A stretch of DNA of 64,000 bases, taken from Shimia aestuarii (GTDB lineage: Bacteria; Pseudomonadota; Alphaproteobacteria; Rhodobacterales; Rhodobacteraceae). Numbering within the stretch: the first letter of the stretch is position 1; each line of letters starts with the position of its first letter. Shown here one piece after another: positions 8,869 through 17,425 of the stretch. The translations under genes and the position numbers were made by a program. Below the pieces are notes generated by a model. That model was not told the DNA's origin. It searched no databases and saw only the letters and a program-made list of their open reading frames with translations. The stretch covers positions 1 to 64,000 of the forward strand of contig NZ_JAKVRD010000009.1 of the NCBI RefSeq assembly GCF_022814865.1, read 5' to 3'.

Positions 8869-9717
8869 ATGCGAGCATTTCTGACCGGCTGCGCCTTGGT
8901 GGCGCTGGCCGCGTGCCAACCGGCGATCCCCGACAGTGCTGCGGGGGTCGGGTTCGACAACGCCAATCTTTCGCCGCGTCCGGCGCCGAACAACGATACC
9001 GTGACGGCGGCGTTGCCACCGGCCTCGTCGGTTTCGGGCGAGCGGTTGGACGCGCCTGCAGGACAGGCTGTCGGGGCGCCGATGGCAACGACCGCACTGG
9101 CCGCAACGCCGAGCGCCCAAACCCGTCCCACTCAGGCCCGTCCAACCCCACAACCCGGATCCGAGGCGACCGCCGCTGCGGCAGCGGCGCTGGGTGCGTT
9201 GGAGGCACAAGAGGCCGGAGAACCCGCCGCGCCGCGCGTGCGCGCCCCCGGACAGGCCCAAACCACGCCGGACGGCATCGTGCACGCCAGCCCGAGCAAC
9301 CCGGCGCCGACGCTGATGGACAACCCCGGCATCTCCGACGAGAACGACTTTGAAGCGGTCGGATCGCGGCGGTCGATTCAGGACGATGCGGCACGGCTTC
9401 AGGCCAATCGCGACAGCTATCAGGTGATCCAGCCCACAGCCGTGCCCAAGCGCACGGATACAGGGCCGAATATTGTCGCCTATGCGCTGAGCCTGACACA
9501 CCCGGTCGGCACCAAGATGTATCGCCGGATCAATCTCTTGCCCAAGTCGCATACCGCCAAGGCCTGCGCGGGGTTCCCATCGTCAAACGATGCGCAGGCG
9601 GCTTTTCTTGCCAGTGGCGGGCCGAAACGCGACCGCAAGGGGCTTGATCCCGATGGTGACGGCTATGCCTGCGGCTGGAACCCGGAACCCTACCGGCGTG
9701 CGGCGCGCGGCGGGTGA
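8869..9717 (+). CDS. Excalibur-domain lipoprotein
   Basis: A 282-residue lipoprotein: signal MRAFLTGCALVALAACQ with lipobox LAAC. A long Ala/Pro/Thr-rich disordered region fills roughly residues 25-175. The C-terminal domain has KACAGFPSSNDAQAAFL and GLDPDGDGYACGWNP, the Asp-rich calcium-binding loop and paired cysteines of an excalibur domain. It probably sits at the cell envelope; the exact role is unknown. It overlaps the amidase gene by 4 bases (GTGA), so both products likely act on or near peptidoglycan. Confidence 0.85.
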   Translation: MRAFLTGCALVALAACQPAIPDSAAGVGFDNANLSPRPAPNNDTVTAALPPASSVSGERLDAPAGQAVGAPMATTALAATPSAQTRPTQARPTPQPGSEATAAAAAALGALEAQEAGEPAAPRVRAPGQAQTTPDGIVHASPSNPAPTLMDNPGISDENDFEAVGSRRSIQDDAARLQANRDSYQVIQPTAVPKRTDTGPNIVAYALSLTHPVGTKMYRRINLLPKSHTAKACAGFPSSNDAQAAFLASGGPKRDRKGLDPDGDGYACGWNPEPYRRAARGG

Positions 9718-10397
9718 GCGGCGGGCCGGATATCCGGCAGCATCCTTGCGAGAGCCATGGGCCGCGCCGAGAGGGCGCACGGCCCGACATGATTGTCCTG
9801 CATTACACAGGTATGGAAAACGCCGAGGCGGCGCTTGAGCGGCTGTGCGATCCGGAGGTCGAGGTTTCGGCGCATTACATGATCGCCGAGGATGGACGCA
9901 TCTGGCAGATGGTCGACGAAGCGGCGCGCGCGTGGCACGCGGGCGCGGGGGAGTGGCGCGGGATCACGGACGTCAATTCCCGCTCCATTGGGATCGAGCT
10001 CGTCAACCGGGGCGATCATCCCTTTGCCGAGCCGCAGATGGCGGCGCTCGAGGCGTTGATGCGGGGCATCATGGCACGCTGGGCTATCGCGCCGGAGGAT
10101 GTCATTGGCCATTCCGACATGGCGCCCGCGCGCAAATGCGATCCGGGCCCGCGCTTTGATTGGGCGCGGCTGGCGCGGGAGGGGCTGGCCTTGGCATTGC
10201 CCGAGGCGGCGAGGTCCGAACCGGACGCGGAGGCGTTTCGCTCCGCGGCGCGGGGCTTTGGCTTTCCTGATGTGGCGGATGATCTGTTGTTGCAGGCGGT
10301 GCGGCTTCGGTTCCGCCCTTGGGGGCGCGGTGATCTTGCGCCCGAGGATATGCGCCTCGCCGCCGCCATGGCGCAGGTCTGCTCTTCTTCTCTGTGA
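9714..10397 (+). CDS. N-acetylmuramoyl-L-alanine amidase (AmpD-like)
   Basis: The 227-residue frame opens with a GTG overlapping the previous stop. The amidase_2 fold shows IVLHYTGM, SAHYMIAEDG, RAWHAGAGEWRG, SIGIELVN and IGHSDMAPARKCDPGPRFDW, which contain the zinc His residues, the Cys-Asp near the third ligand and the catalytic Glu. The C-terminal 60 residues resemble the peptidoglycan-binding-like tail of AmpD/AmiD proteins. No signal peptide is visible, so a cytosolic role in recycling anhydro-muropeptides is likely. Confidence 0.9.
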   Translation: MSGGPDIRQHPCESHGPRREGARPDMIVLHYTGMENAEAALERLCDPEVEVSAHYMIAEDGRIWQMVDEAARAWHAGAGEWRGITDVNSRSIGIELVNRGDHPFAEPQMAALEALMRGIMARWAIAPEDVIGHSDMAPARKCDPGPRFDWARLAREGLALALPEAARSEPDAEAFRSAARGFGFPDVADDLLLQAVRLRFRPWGRGDLAPEDMRLAAAMAQVCSSSL

Positions 10398-10471
10398 AAA
10401 TACTCAAAACTCCGAACCGTGCCGCGCGCGCCGTCGATTGACGGGCCGGGCGCAAGCGCCTAAGTCGGGGG

Positions 10472-10867
10472 CGCGCAGGGGGCTGGATGGCCGCGGGGGC
10501 CGCAAGGTTCGCGAGGAAAGTCCGGACTCCACAAGGCAACGGTGCCGGGTAATGCCCGGCCGGGGAAACCCGAGGGAAAGCGCCACAGAGAACAAACCGC
10601 CTCCGTTTGCGGGGGCAAGGGTGAAAAGGTGGGGTAAGAGCCCACCGCGCCGCTGGTAACAGGGGCGGCATGGCAAGCCCCACCGGGAGCAATGCCGAAT
10701 AGGGACCTCGCGCGGGATTGATCCTTCGGGATATCACCGCAGGGATGCTTTGGCCCAGAGGTCCGGGTTGGCAGCTAGAGGGGGCGCGGTAACGCGCTCT
10801 TTAGAAGAATGGTCATCCAGAGGGGGCAACCCCTTGGACAGAATCCGGCTTATAGGCTCCCTGCGCG
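10472..10867 (+). ncRNA. rnpB: RNase P RNA, bacterial type A
   Basis: The strand contains the universal GAGGAAAGTCCGGACTCC element near the 5' end, the GGTAACAGGGGCGGCA region, and ACAGAATCCGGCTTATAGG near the 3' end. These are the P4-forming and 3' conserved blocks of RNase P RNA. The ends are set by the P1 helix: CGCGCAGGG (10472-10480) pairs with CCCTGCGCG (10859-10867). The length of about 396 nt is normal for alphaproteobacteria. The 3' end is one base from the stop codon of the convergent ATP-grasp gene, with no clear T-tract. Confidence 0.95.
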
Positions 10868-10868
10868 T

Positions 10869-11957
10869 TTATTGCCCACCCGTCGCCAAGCGGGGATCGT
10901 CTGGCGCGTAGTGGCCAAAGCTGGTCTCTGTGGGCCAGCCAAGATCGGCGGCGATACGGCGGCCGTTCTCAAGACCGTCTGGCAGCTTCGAGAAATCATG
11001 CAGGTTCATGCGCAGGGCTTCCTTGGCGGGCGAGTCATAGTGAATGATCAGGGCGCCAGACGATATGGTGATTTCCCCAAGAAAGATGCGGTCGCCTTGG
11101 AACATGAAATCAACCCGGCAACTGGGAAGGTGCGCCGCGAGACGGCGCGTGGTTTCAAACATGGCGTCGCGATGCCTGTCCGGCAGGGCCTGTTCAAGGG
11201 AGGGGGTGTGGTCGCTGACCTTGCGTTCGATTGGTTTGAGGTCATCGTCCAGAACGCGGAAACCACCGAGGGTCGCGATCGGGTTCGACGCGCTATAGCC
11301 ATGCGTGGTGAGGATCATATAGGGCTCGCCGAAGGCGCAAAAAATGTCGGTTTCGGTGATCGTCTCCACTGGCAGCACCGCTTCTTCCACCACGAGGCGG
11401 CGGGGAATGTCGCGATAGTGCAGCTCTCCATGGCGGCGCCAATGTTCGATATGCCAATAGCGACGCAGGAAACGGCGATAGGCGAAGGGGGTGACGGGCA
11501 TGCCGGGACCGTGCAGGATATTCATCTTACAGCCGTCCGCGACCTTCAGCATCGCGGTCTGCGGAAGGTCGGAGAGATCAGCCGCCCAAGGATCGTCGTA
11601 GCCAACGATGAGCGCCGGGGGCTTGATCGGCGTATCGAGGTAGTCGCAAAGATGATGCATATCGACCTTGTCGGCGGCCAAGGGCATGAGCGGGTTTGGG
11701 TGGGTGAGGTAAAGCCCGCGCATCATTTCGCAATAGGCGGTGGGGTTGATGAAATCGGGAATGCGGCCCAAGGCTTGGGCCAAGGGAAAGGCCACGGCCT
11801 CGATATCGTTGCGGAAGGTGTTGTCGTAGATAAACGCCTGCCGCTCAGTGCGGGGCAGTGTGCGGGCGGCGCGTTCGGCGGCACGCGCGCGGGCTTCGAT
11901 CTCGGCGATGTAGTCGCGGCAGTCCGCGGTCATGTCAGGCGTCATAGTTTGGGTCAT
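10869..11957 (-). CDS. TupA-like ATP-grasp ligase, paralogue 1 (last of the array)
   Basis: A 362-residue single-domain protein. The shared family core is visible: [97 protein letters not shown], and the C-terminal tag TETSFGHYAPDDPRLATGG. This matches the TupA-type ATP-grasp family (amide-forming ligases tied to surface polymers). The Lys of MLKVADG and the DFM/GEIT acids are the likely ATP/Mg ligands. Its N-terminal third is nearly identical in DNA to paralogue 5. It starts 14 bases after the preceding paralogue and stops one base from rnpB. Substrate unknown. Confidence 0.82.
   Translation of the reverse strand: MTQTMTPDMTADCRDYIAEIEARARAAERAARTLPRTERQAFIYDNTFRNDIEAVAFPLAQALGRIPDFINPTAYCEMMRGLYLTHPNPLMPLAADKVDMHHLCDYLDTPIKPPALIVGYDDPWAADLSDLPQTAMLKVADGCKMNILHGPGMPVTPFAYRRFLRRYWHIEHWRRHGELHYRDIPRRLVVEEAVLPVETITETDIFCAFGEPYMILTTHGYSASNPIATLGGFRVLDDDLKPIERKVSDHTPSLEQALPDRHRDAMFETTRRLAAHLPSCRVDFMFQGDRIFLGEITISSGALIIHYDSPAKEALRMNLHDFSKLPDGLENGRRIAADLGWPTETSFGHYAPDDPRLATGGQ
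11621..11936 (-). repeat. Near-identical 316-base block, copy in ATP-grasp paralogue 1
   Basis: This segment, coding for the N-terminal third of paralogue 1, matches 16000-16315 in paralogue 5 with about four substitutions by eye. Similarity drops sharply on both sides. The rest of the two genes is only moderately similar, so the block was copied recently. Confidence 0.85.
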
Positions 11958-11971
11958 GCCAGAACTTTTCC

Positions 11972-13030
11972 TTATTGCCCACCCGTCGCCAGACGGGGAT
12001 CGTCGGGCGAGACATGGCCAAAGCTGGTCTCGGTCGGCCAGCCGAGTTTGGCGGCGATGCGGCGGCCTTGTGCGAGCGTGTCGGGCAGCAAGCCGAAATC
12101 GTAGAGTTCTGCGCGGCGGCGTTCGAGGCTGGGTGTCTTGTGCAGTTTGAAAAACCCCGAGGGCGATAGCGTCAGTTCGCTTAGGTAGCAGCGATCACCA
12201 ATCAGCATGAAGTCGATGCGGCAATGTGGCAGCGGGGCGGAAAGACGGCGAGCGGTTTCGAGCATTGCCTCGCGCCACGGCTCGGGGAGGACTTCGCAGA
12301 GGGGTGCGATGGGGCGGTCATAATCGCGTGCGAAGGGGAGTATCTCGTCCTGTAGTGGGGTGAAGCGGCGCTCGGGGAAGGAGCGCACGAGATAGGGTTT
12401 CCCAAAGGCGCAATGGATGCCGGGTTCGCGGATGGTGTTTGCGGGAAGAAGTGCCTCTTCGACGAGGATACGCTTGGGAATATCGCGGTAGTGCAGCTCT
12501 CCGTGGCGGCGCCAATGGTCAATATGCCATTGTTCGCGCAGGAAGCGGCGGTAGGCGAAGGGGGTCACGGGCATGCCGGGACCGTGCAGGATATTCATCT
12601 TGCAGCCATCGGAAACCTTGATCATTGCGGTTTGCGGCAGGTCCGAGAGGTCGAGGTCGTGCGGATCGTTATGCACGGCGACTAGGCGCGGGGGCTTGAT
12701 CGGGGTGTCCATGTAGTCGCAGTAGCGGCGCATCTCGATCTTGTCGGCCGCCAGCGACATCAGGGGGTTGGGATAGGTCAGATACAGGCTGCGCAGTTTC
12801 TCGCTATAGGTCGAGGGATTGCGGAAGTCCGGTATGCGGCCAAGGCCTTCGGCCAACGGATGTGCGACGGATTCGATGTCGTTCTGGAACGTCTGGTCGT
12901 AGATGAAGGCCTGTCGTTGCTGCCGTGGCAGGAACCGTGCCCGCCGACGCGCCTTGTTTGCGCGGGCTTTGATCCTTTCGAGAAAGAGCGCGCAATCCGG
13001 GGTCATTGTCGTGGCGGATGTGGTCATCAT
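11972..13030 (-). CDS. TupA-like ATP-grasp ligase, paralogue 2
   Basis: A 352-residue member of the same family: [99 protein letters not shown]-terminal TETSFGHVSPDDPRLATGG. One change stands out: SELTLS replaces the usual GEITLS. The start overlaps the stop of paralogue 3 by ATGA. The last 83 bases are almost the same as those of paralogue 3, which points to gene conversion. No signal peptide or membrane segment is visible, so it should be cytosolic. Confidence 0.82.
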   Translation of the reverse strand: MMTTSATTMTPDCALFLERIKARANKARRRARFLPRQQRQAFIYDQTFQNDIESVAHPLAEGLGRIPDFRNPSTYSEKLRSLYLTYPNPLMSLAADKIEMRRYCDYMDTPIKPPRLVAVHNDPHDLDLSDLPQTAMIKVSDGCKMNILHGPGMPVTPFAYRRFLREQWHIDHWRRHGELHYRDIPKRILVEEALLPANTIREPGIHCAFGKPYLVRSFPERRFTPLQDEILPFARDYDRPIAPLCEVLPEPWREAMLETARRLSAPLPHCRIDFMLIGDRCYLSELTLSPSGFFKLHKTPSLERRRAELYDFGLLPDTLAQGRRIAAKLGWPTETSFGHVSPDDPRLATGGQ

Positions 13031-14133
13031 GTTGCGTGTCGCTCCTCGTGCCCACCTGTCGCCAGACGGGGATCGTCGGGCGAGACATGGCCAAAGCTGG
13101 TCTCGGTCGGCCAGCCGAGTTTGGCAGCGATGGCACGCCCTTGGGCAAGGCAGTCGGGGAGCTTGGAGAGGTCGAAGAGATCGCTATCCATCTTCTGTTG
13201 CTCCGGTTCATGGAAGAAATCGCGCAGGGCGACGGGCGAAATGGTGATTTCGCCGAGGAAACAGCGCCCTTCCGAGAGCATAAAATCGACCCGGCAATGC
13301 GGTAAAGGCGCGGCGAGACGGCGCGTGGTCTCGAGCATGGCGTCTCGGAACGGGTCGGGGAAGGCGGTCTCGAATGGGGGCGGGCGCATGTCTTCGTAGC
13401 GTTCGAGCGGTTTGAGACTGTCTTCGAGGGCAAGGATGCCGTCCACCGCGCCATAGAACCGGTCGGCGGCGTAGCCCGATTTGGTAATCGCCATATAGGG
13501 CCGCCCAAACGCACAGAAAACGCCTGTCTCCGAGAGGCGCTCGATGGGCAGGAGCGCCTCTTCCACCATGAGGCGGCGGGGAATATCGCGGTAGTGTAGT
13601 TCGGCGTGACGGCGCCAGTGGTCGATATGCCAGAACTGGCGCAGAAAACGGCGGTAGGCAAAGCGAGTCACAGGCATGCCGGGGCCGTGCAGCAGGTTCA
13701 TCTTGCAGCCGTCGGAAATCTTGAGCATCGCGGTTTGTGGCAGCGATGAGAGGTCGAGATCCGCGGGGTCGTCATGCACGGCATGGATCTTGGGCGGGCG
13801 GATCGGCGTGTCGAAATGGGCGCAGTAGCGGGGCAGGAACACCTTGTCGGCGACCAGCGACATCAAGGGGTTGGGGTGCGTGAGGTAGAGGCTGCGGAGT
13901 TTTTCGGCATAGAGGAAGGGATCGCGGAAATCCGGCACCCGGTTGATCGCGGTTGCGAGGTGATAGGCGACGGCCTCAATCTCGTTGGTGAAGGTATGGT
14001 CATAGATGTAGGCCTGTCGCGCGGTGCGGGGCAGGGCGCGGGCCTCTTTCTCGGCGGTCCGTGCGCGGGTTTCGACCGCCTCAATCAGCGCGCGGCAGTC
14101 CGCTGTTGGCCTATCCGGGACGTAGGATTTCAC
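13027..14133 (-). CDS. TupA-like ATP-grasp ligase, paralogue 3
   Basis: About 368 residues. I start it at the GTG at 14131-14133, which overlaps the TGA of paralogue 4 (GTGA); the open frame continues upstream, but only as out-of-frame sequence of that neighbour. The core reads [98 protein letters not shown] and TETSFGHVSPDDPRLATGG. It has a slightly longer C-terminal tail (HEERHAT) than its siblings. Same predicted ATP-dependent ligase chemistry; substrate unknown. Confidence 0.82.
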   Translation of the reverse strand: MKSYVPDRPTADCRALIEAVETRARTAEKEARALPRTARQAYIYDHTFTNEIEAVAYHLATAINRVPDFRDPFLYAEKLRSLYLTHPNPLMSLVADKVFLPRYCAHFDTPIRPPKIHAVHDDPADLDLSSLPQTAMLKISDGCKMNLLHGPGMPVTRFAYRRFLRQFWHIDHWRRHAELHYRDIPRRLMVEEALLPIERLSETGVFCAFGRPYMAITKSGYAADRFYGAVDGILALEDSLKPLERYEDMRPPPFETAFPDPFRDAMLETTRRLAAPLPHCRVDFMLSEGRCFLGEITISPVALRDFFHEPEQQKMDSDLFDLSKLPDCLAQGRAIAAKLGWPTETSFGHVSPDDPRLATGGHEERHAT

Positions 14134-15233
14134 CCTGAGAGGGCCTCGTCTTGCCCAGCCGTTGCCAGACGCGGATCGTCGGGCGAGATATGGCCAAAGC
14201 TGGTCTCGGTCGGCCAACCAAGGTTGGCGGCAATGCGCTTGCCCTCTGCGAGGAGGTCGTCGAGGCGCGACATATCGAGGAGGTTGCCGCGGATGATCTC
14301 GACCTCGGGGTCATCGGGCAGGAGCATCAGTGCGCCGGGCGAGAGGGTGATTTCGCCCACGACTGTGCGGTTGCCGAGGCGCATGAAGTCGATACGGCAA
14401 TCGAGGAAGGGTTGGGAGAGGAGGCGCGACGTTTCGATGATGGCGTCGATTTGATCGGGTGGGCCGAGATCGTAAAGAGCGCGGGTTTCGCGAGCACCGC
14501 CCACAAGGCAATCGAGGCCGTCCTCGAGCGGAATATAGGCGCGGTCCTGAAGCCGTCCGTACCTATCGTGGGTCTTGGTGAAGAACATATAGGGCTTGCC
14601 CATGGCGCAATAGACGCCGCAATCGCGAAGCTCGTGGGACGGGAGCATGGCCTCTTCCAGAAGCAAGCGGCGGGGAATGTCGCGATAGTGCAATTCGCCG
14701 TGGCGGCGCCAATGGTCGTAGTGCCACAACTCCCAACGGAAATGACGCAGTGCGAATGGGGTGATCGGCATGCCGGGGCCTTGTTGCAGATGCATCTTGC
14801 AGCCGTCGTTCACCTTCAGAAAGCACGCCGGTGGCAGGGTCGCGAGATCGACCTCGCGGGGATCTTCGTAGGTGGCGAGGAGATCGAGCGGGGCAAGCGG
14901 CAGGTCGAACAGGTCGCAATAGGCGCGCAGGCCGATCTTATCGGCAACGAGGGGCATCAACGGGTTGGGGTGGGTCAGGTAGAGGCTGCGCAGTTTTTCG
15001 AGGTAGGTGCCGGGATTGGCGAAATCCGGGATACGCCCGAGCACGCGAGCGAGGGGGTAGGCGACGGCCTCGATGTCGTTGCGAAAACTCGCGTCATGGA
15101 TATAGGCCCCTCGTTTGACCCGCGGCAGCCACTGCGCCCTGCGCCGGGCGCGCCGCCTGCGTGTCTCGACGCCTTGGACAAAGGCGCGGCAGGCGTCGGT
15201 CATCTTGGTGGCGGGCGGTGGGCTTTTCGACAT
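14130..15233 (-). CDS. TupA-like ATP-grasp ligase, paralogue 4
   Basis: A 367-residue paralogue (MSKSPPPATKMTDACRAFVQ...). It keeps [79 protein letters not shown] and TETSFGHISPDDPRLATAG. It differs at the conserved loop: CFLKVNDGCKMHLQQGPGMP in place of AMLKI.DGCKMN.LHGPG, and the helix after it (RHFRWELWHYDHWRRHGELH) is altered. These changes may shift substrate choice. It starts 14 bases after paralogue 5 and overlaps paralogue 3 by 4 bases. Confidence 0.82.
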   Translation of the reverse strand: MSKSPPPATKMTDACRAFVQGVETRRRRARRRAQWLPRVKRGAYIHDASFRNDIEAVAYPLARVLGRIPDFANPGTYLEKLRSLYLTHPNPLMPLVADKIGLRAYCDLFDLPLAPLDLLATYEDPREVDLATLPPACFLKVNDGCKMHLQQGPGMPITPFALRHFRWELWHYDHWRRHGELHYRDIPRRLLLEEAMLPSHELRDCGVYCAMGKPYMFFTKTHDRYGRLQDRAYIPLEDGLDCLVGGARETRALYDLGPPDQIDAIIETSRLLSQPFLDCRIDFMRLGNRTVVGEITLSPGALMLLPDDPEVEIIRGNLLDMSRLDDLLAEGKRIAANLGWPTETSFGHISPDDPRLATAGQDEALSG

Positions 15234-15247
15234 GGTCTATCTTCGTC

Positions 15248-16336
15248 CTAGCGCCCGCCCGTGGCCAAGCGGGGATCGTCTGGCGCGTAGTGGCTAAAGC
15301 TCGTTTCCGTCGGCCATCCGAGGTCGGCGGCGATCTTGCGTCCCTGTTCCAGACAGTCCGGCAGTTTGGAGAAATCGAACAAGGACATGCGTAGATCCTC
15401 CTGAGCCTGGGTTTCATAGGGGCTGGCGAGGGCCGCAGAGGAGACGGTGATCTCGCCAAGGAAACAACGATCGTCAAGGATCATGAAATCGACCCTGTAA
15501 TTGGGTAAAGAATGACCGATAAGCCGCGCTGTTTCCAGCATATCTTTTTCAAAGCGGGCTGGCATCGCGTCGGTGTAGCGCGGCCGTCCAAGGTGTTTGT
15601 CGCGCTCAAGGAGTTGCAGGCGATCTTCCATCGCGCGGTAGCCGCCGATCGTGGCTTCGGGGCGATTTGGGGCATATCCGGCCTTGGTCAGGATCATATG
15701 TGGCTTGCCAAAAGCGCACATGAGACATGTCCCGGTGATGCGTTCAATAGGCAGGATGGCTTCTTCGATGACGAGGCGGCGGGGGATGTCGCGATAGTGC
15801 AATTCGCCGTGGCGGCGCCAATGTGCGAGGTGCCAGTTTTGACGCAGGAAACGGCGATAGGCGAAGGGGGTCACAGGCATGCCGGGACCGTGCAGAATAT
15901 TCATCTTACAGCCGTCCGCGACCTTCAGCATCGCGGTTTCCGGCAGGTCGGAGAGATCGAGGGACCAAGGATCGTCCGTTGCACCATAAAGCGCCGTGGG
16001 CTTGATTGGCGTATCGAGGTAGTCGCAAAGATGATGCATGTCGACCTTGTCGGCGGCCAAGGGCATGAGCGGGTTTGGATGGGTGAGGTAAAGCCCGCGC
16101 ATCATTTCGCAATAGGCGGTGGGGTTGATGAAATCGGGAATGCGGCCCAAGGCTTGGGCCAAGGGAAAGGCCACGGCCTCGATATCGTTGCGGAAGGTGT
16201 TGTCGTAGATGAACGCCTGCCGCTCAGTGCGGGGCAGTGTGCGGGCGGCGCGTTCGGCGGCACGCGCGCGGGCTTCGATCTCGGCGATGTAGTCGCGGCA
16301 GTCCGCGGTCATGTCGGTGGTGGTGCGTGAGGCCAT
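15248..16336 (-). CDS. TupA-like ATP-grasp ligase, paralogue 5
   Basis: A 362-residue paralogue. Residues from about DMTADC (position 8) to LDTPIKP (about 117) are identical to paralogue 1, and the matching DNA differs at only about four places in 316 bases. The rest has diverged: CLMCAFGKPHMILTKAGYAP, YRVDFMILDDRCFLGEITVS, TETSFSHYAPDDPRLATGG. Ser replaces Gly in SFSHYAP. This mosaic shows recent duplication or conversion of the N-terminal half only. It lies 4 bases after paralogue 6. Confidence 0.82.
   Translation of the reverse strand: MASRTTTDMTADCRDYIAEIEARARAAERAARTLPRTERQAFIYDNTFRNDIEAVAFPLAQALGRIPDFINPTAYCEMMRGLYLTHPNPLMPLAADKVDMHHLCDYLDTPIKPTALYGATDDPWSLDLSDLPETAMLKVADGCKMNILHGPGMPVTPFAYRRFLRQNWHLAHWRRHGELHYRDIPRRLVIEEAILPIERITGTCLMCAFGKPHMILTKAGYAPNRPEATIGGYRAMEDRLQLLERDKHLGRPRYTDAMPARFEKDMLETARLIGHSLPNYRVDFMILDDRCFLGEITVSSAALASPYETQAQEDLRMSLFDFSKLPDCLEQGRKIAADLGWPTETSFSHYAPDDPRLATGGR
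16000..16315 (-). repeat. Near-identical 316-base block, copy in ATP-grasp paralogue 5
   Basis: Partner of 11621-11936. Both copies are in the same orientation and about 4.4 kb apart, so recombination between them would delete or amplify four of the eight genes. Confidence 0.85.
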
Positions 16337-16340
16337 GGTC

Positions 16341-17423
16341 TTACTGCCCGCCCGTCAGGAGGCGCGGGTCGTCCGGGGCGATGTGTCCGAAGCTCGTATC
16401 GACCGGCCAGCCAAGGGAGTGGGCAATGGCGCGGCCTTTCTCGAGGAAGTCTGGCAGGCGGGTGAGGTCATAGAGGCTTCCGAGGAGGTTTTCCTGATCG
16501 AGGCTGTCGTAGGGTTTGGTGAACGCCGCAGAGGAGATGGTGATCTCGCCAAGGTAGCAGCGATCGTCGATGAACATGAAATCAATTCGACAGTTGGGCA
16601 GCGGTGCAGAGAGGCGGCGCGCGGTTTCGAGCATTGCCGCGCGGTGGCGCTCGGGCCAGGCGACCTCATAGGGGGGCGTGACGAAATCGGCATAGCGTTC
16701 GAGTGGTTTCAGGCGCTCTTCGAGGGCGATGTAGCCGCCGTTCCTACCGGCATGCACATCCGCGCTATAGCCGGTCTTGTTGAGAGACATGTAGGGCGTG
16801 CCAAAGGCGCAGAAGACACAGGTTTCGGTCAGGCTTTCGATCGGCAGCAGCGCCTCTTCGACGAGGAGGCGGCGCGGGATGTCGCGGTAATGCAGCTCGG
16901 CGTGGCGCCGCCAGTGATCGACATGCCAATAGCGGTTCAGAAAGCGGCGCAAGGCGAAGGGTGTGACCGGCATACCGGGGCCGTGCAGGATATTCATCTT
17001 GCAGCCATCGGAGATCTTCAGCATGGCCGTCTGCGGCAGGTCCGAGAGGTCAAGCTCTGACGGGTCGTCAAAGGCGGCATAGAGCTTGGGCGGGCGGATT
17101 GGCGCGTCCATGAGATCGCAGTAGCGGTGCATCTCGACCTTGTCGGCGACCAGCGACATCAGCGGATTGGGATGGATGAGGTAGAGGCTCCGCATCTTTT
17201 CGCAGTAGGTTGTCGGGGTGGCGAAGTTCGGCACCCGGCCTATCGCCAAGGCGAGTGGATAGGCGACGGCCTCGATCTCGTTCTGGAATGTCGCGTCGTA
17301 GAGGAAGGCTTGCCGTGCGGTGCGGGGCAGGGAGCGCGCCTGTTTCTCTGCCAGAGCCTTGCGCCGTGCCACACCGTCGACAAGGGCGTGGAACGCAGTG
17401 TCGGAGGGAAGGCAGGTGGTCAT
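16341..17423 (-). CDS. TupA-like ATP-grasp ligase, paralogue 6
   Basis: A 360-residue paralogue: [98 protein letters not shown], then VDTSFGHIAPDDPRLLTGG. All expected ATP-grasp residues are present. The C-terminal tag has VDTSFGH where most siblings have TETSFGH. It starts 2 bases after paralogue 7 and ends 4 bases before paralogue 5, so it is very likely part of one transcript. Confidence 0.82.
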   Translation of the reverse strand: MTTCLPSDTAFHALVDGVARRKALAEKQARSLPRTARQAFLYDATFQNEIEAVAYPLALAIGRVPNFATPTTYCEKMRSLYLIHPNPLMSLVADKVEMHRYCDLMDAPIRPPKLYAAFDDPSELDLSDLPQTAMLKISDGCKMNILHGPGMPVTPFALRRFLNRYWHVDHWRRHAELHYRDIPRRLLVEEALLPIESLTETCVFCAFGTPYMSLNKTGYSADVHAGRNGGYIALEERLKPLERYADFVTPPYEVAWPERHRAAMLETARRLSAPLPNCRIDFMFIDDRCYLGEITISSAAFTKPYDSLDQENLLGSLYDLTRLPDFLEKGRAIAHSLGWPVDTSFGHIAPDDPRLLTGGQ

Positions 17424-17425
17424 AT

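Noticed and set aside
13027-14217. Longer N-terminus for ATP-grasp paralogue 3
   Set aside because: The extra 28 residues are out-of-frame sequence of the neighbouring paralogue's conserved end; the GTG overlapping its stop matches the other genes.
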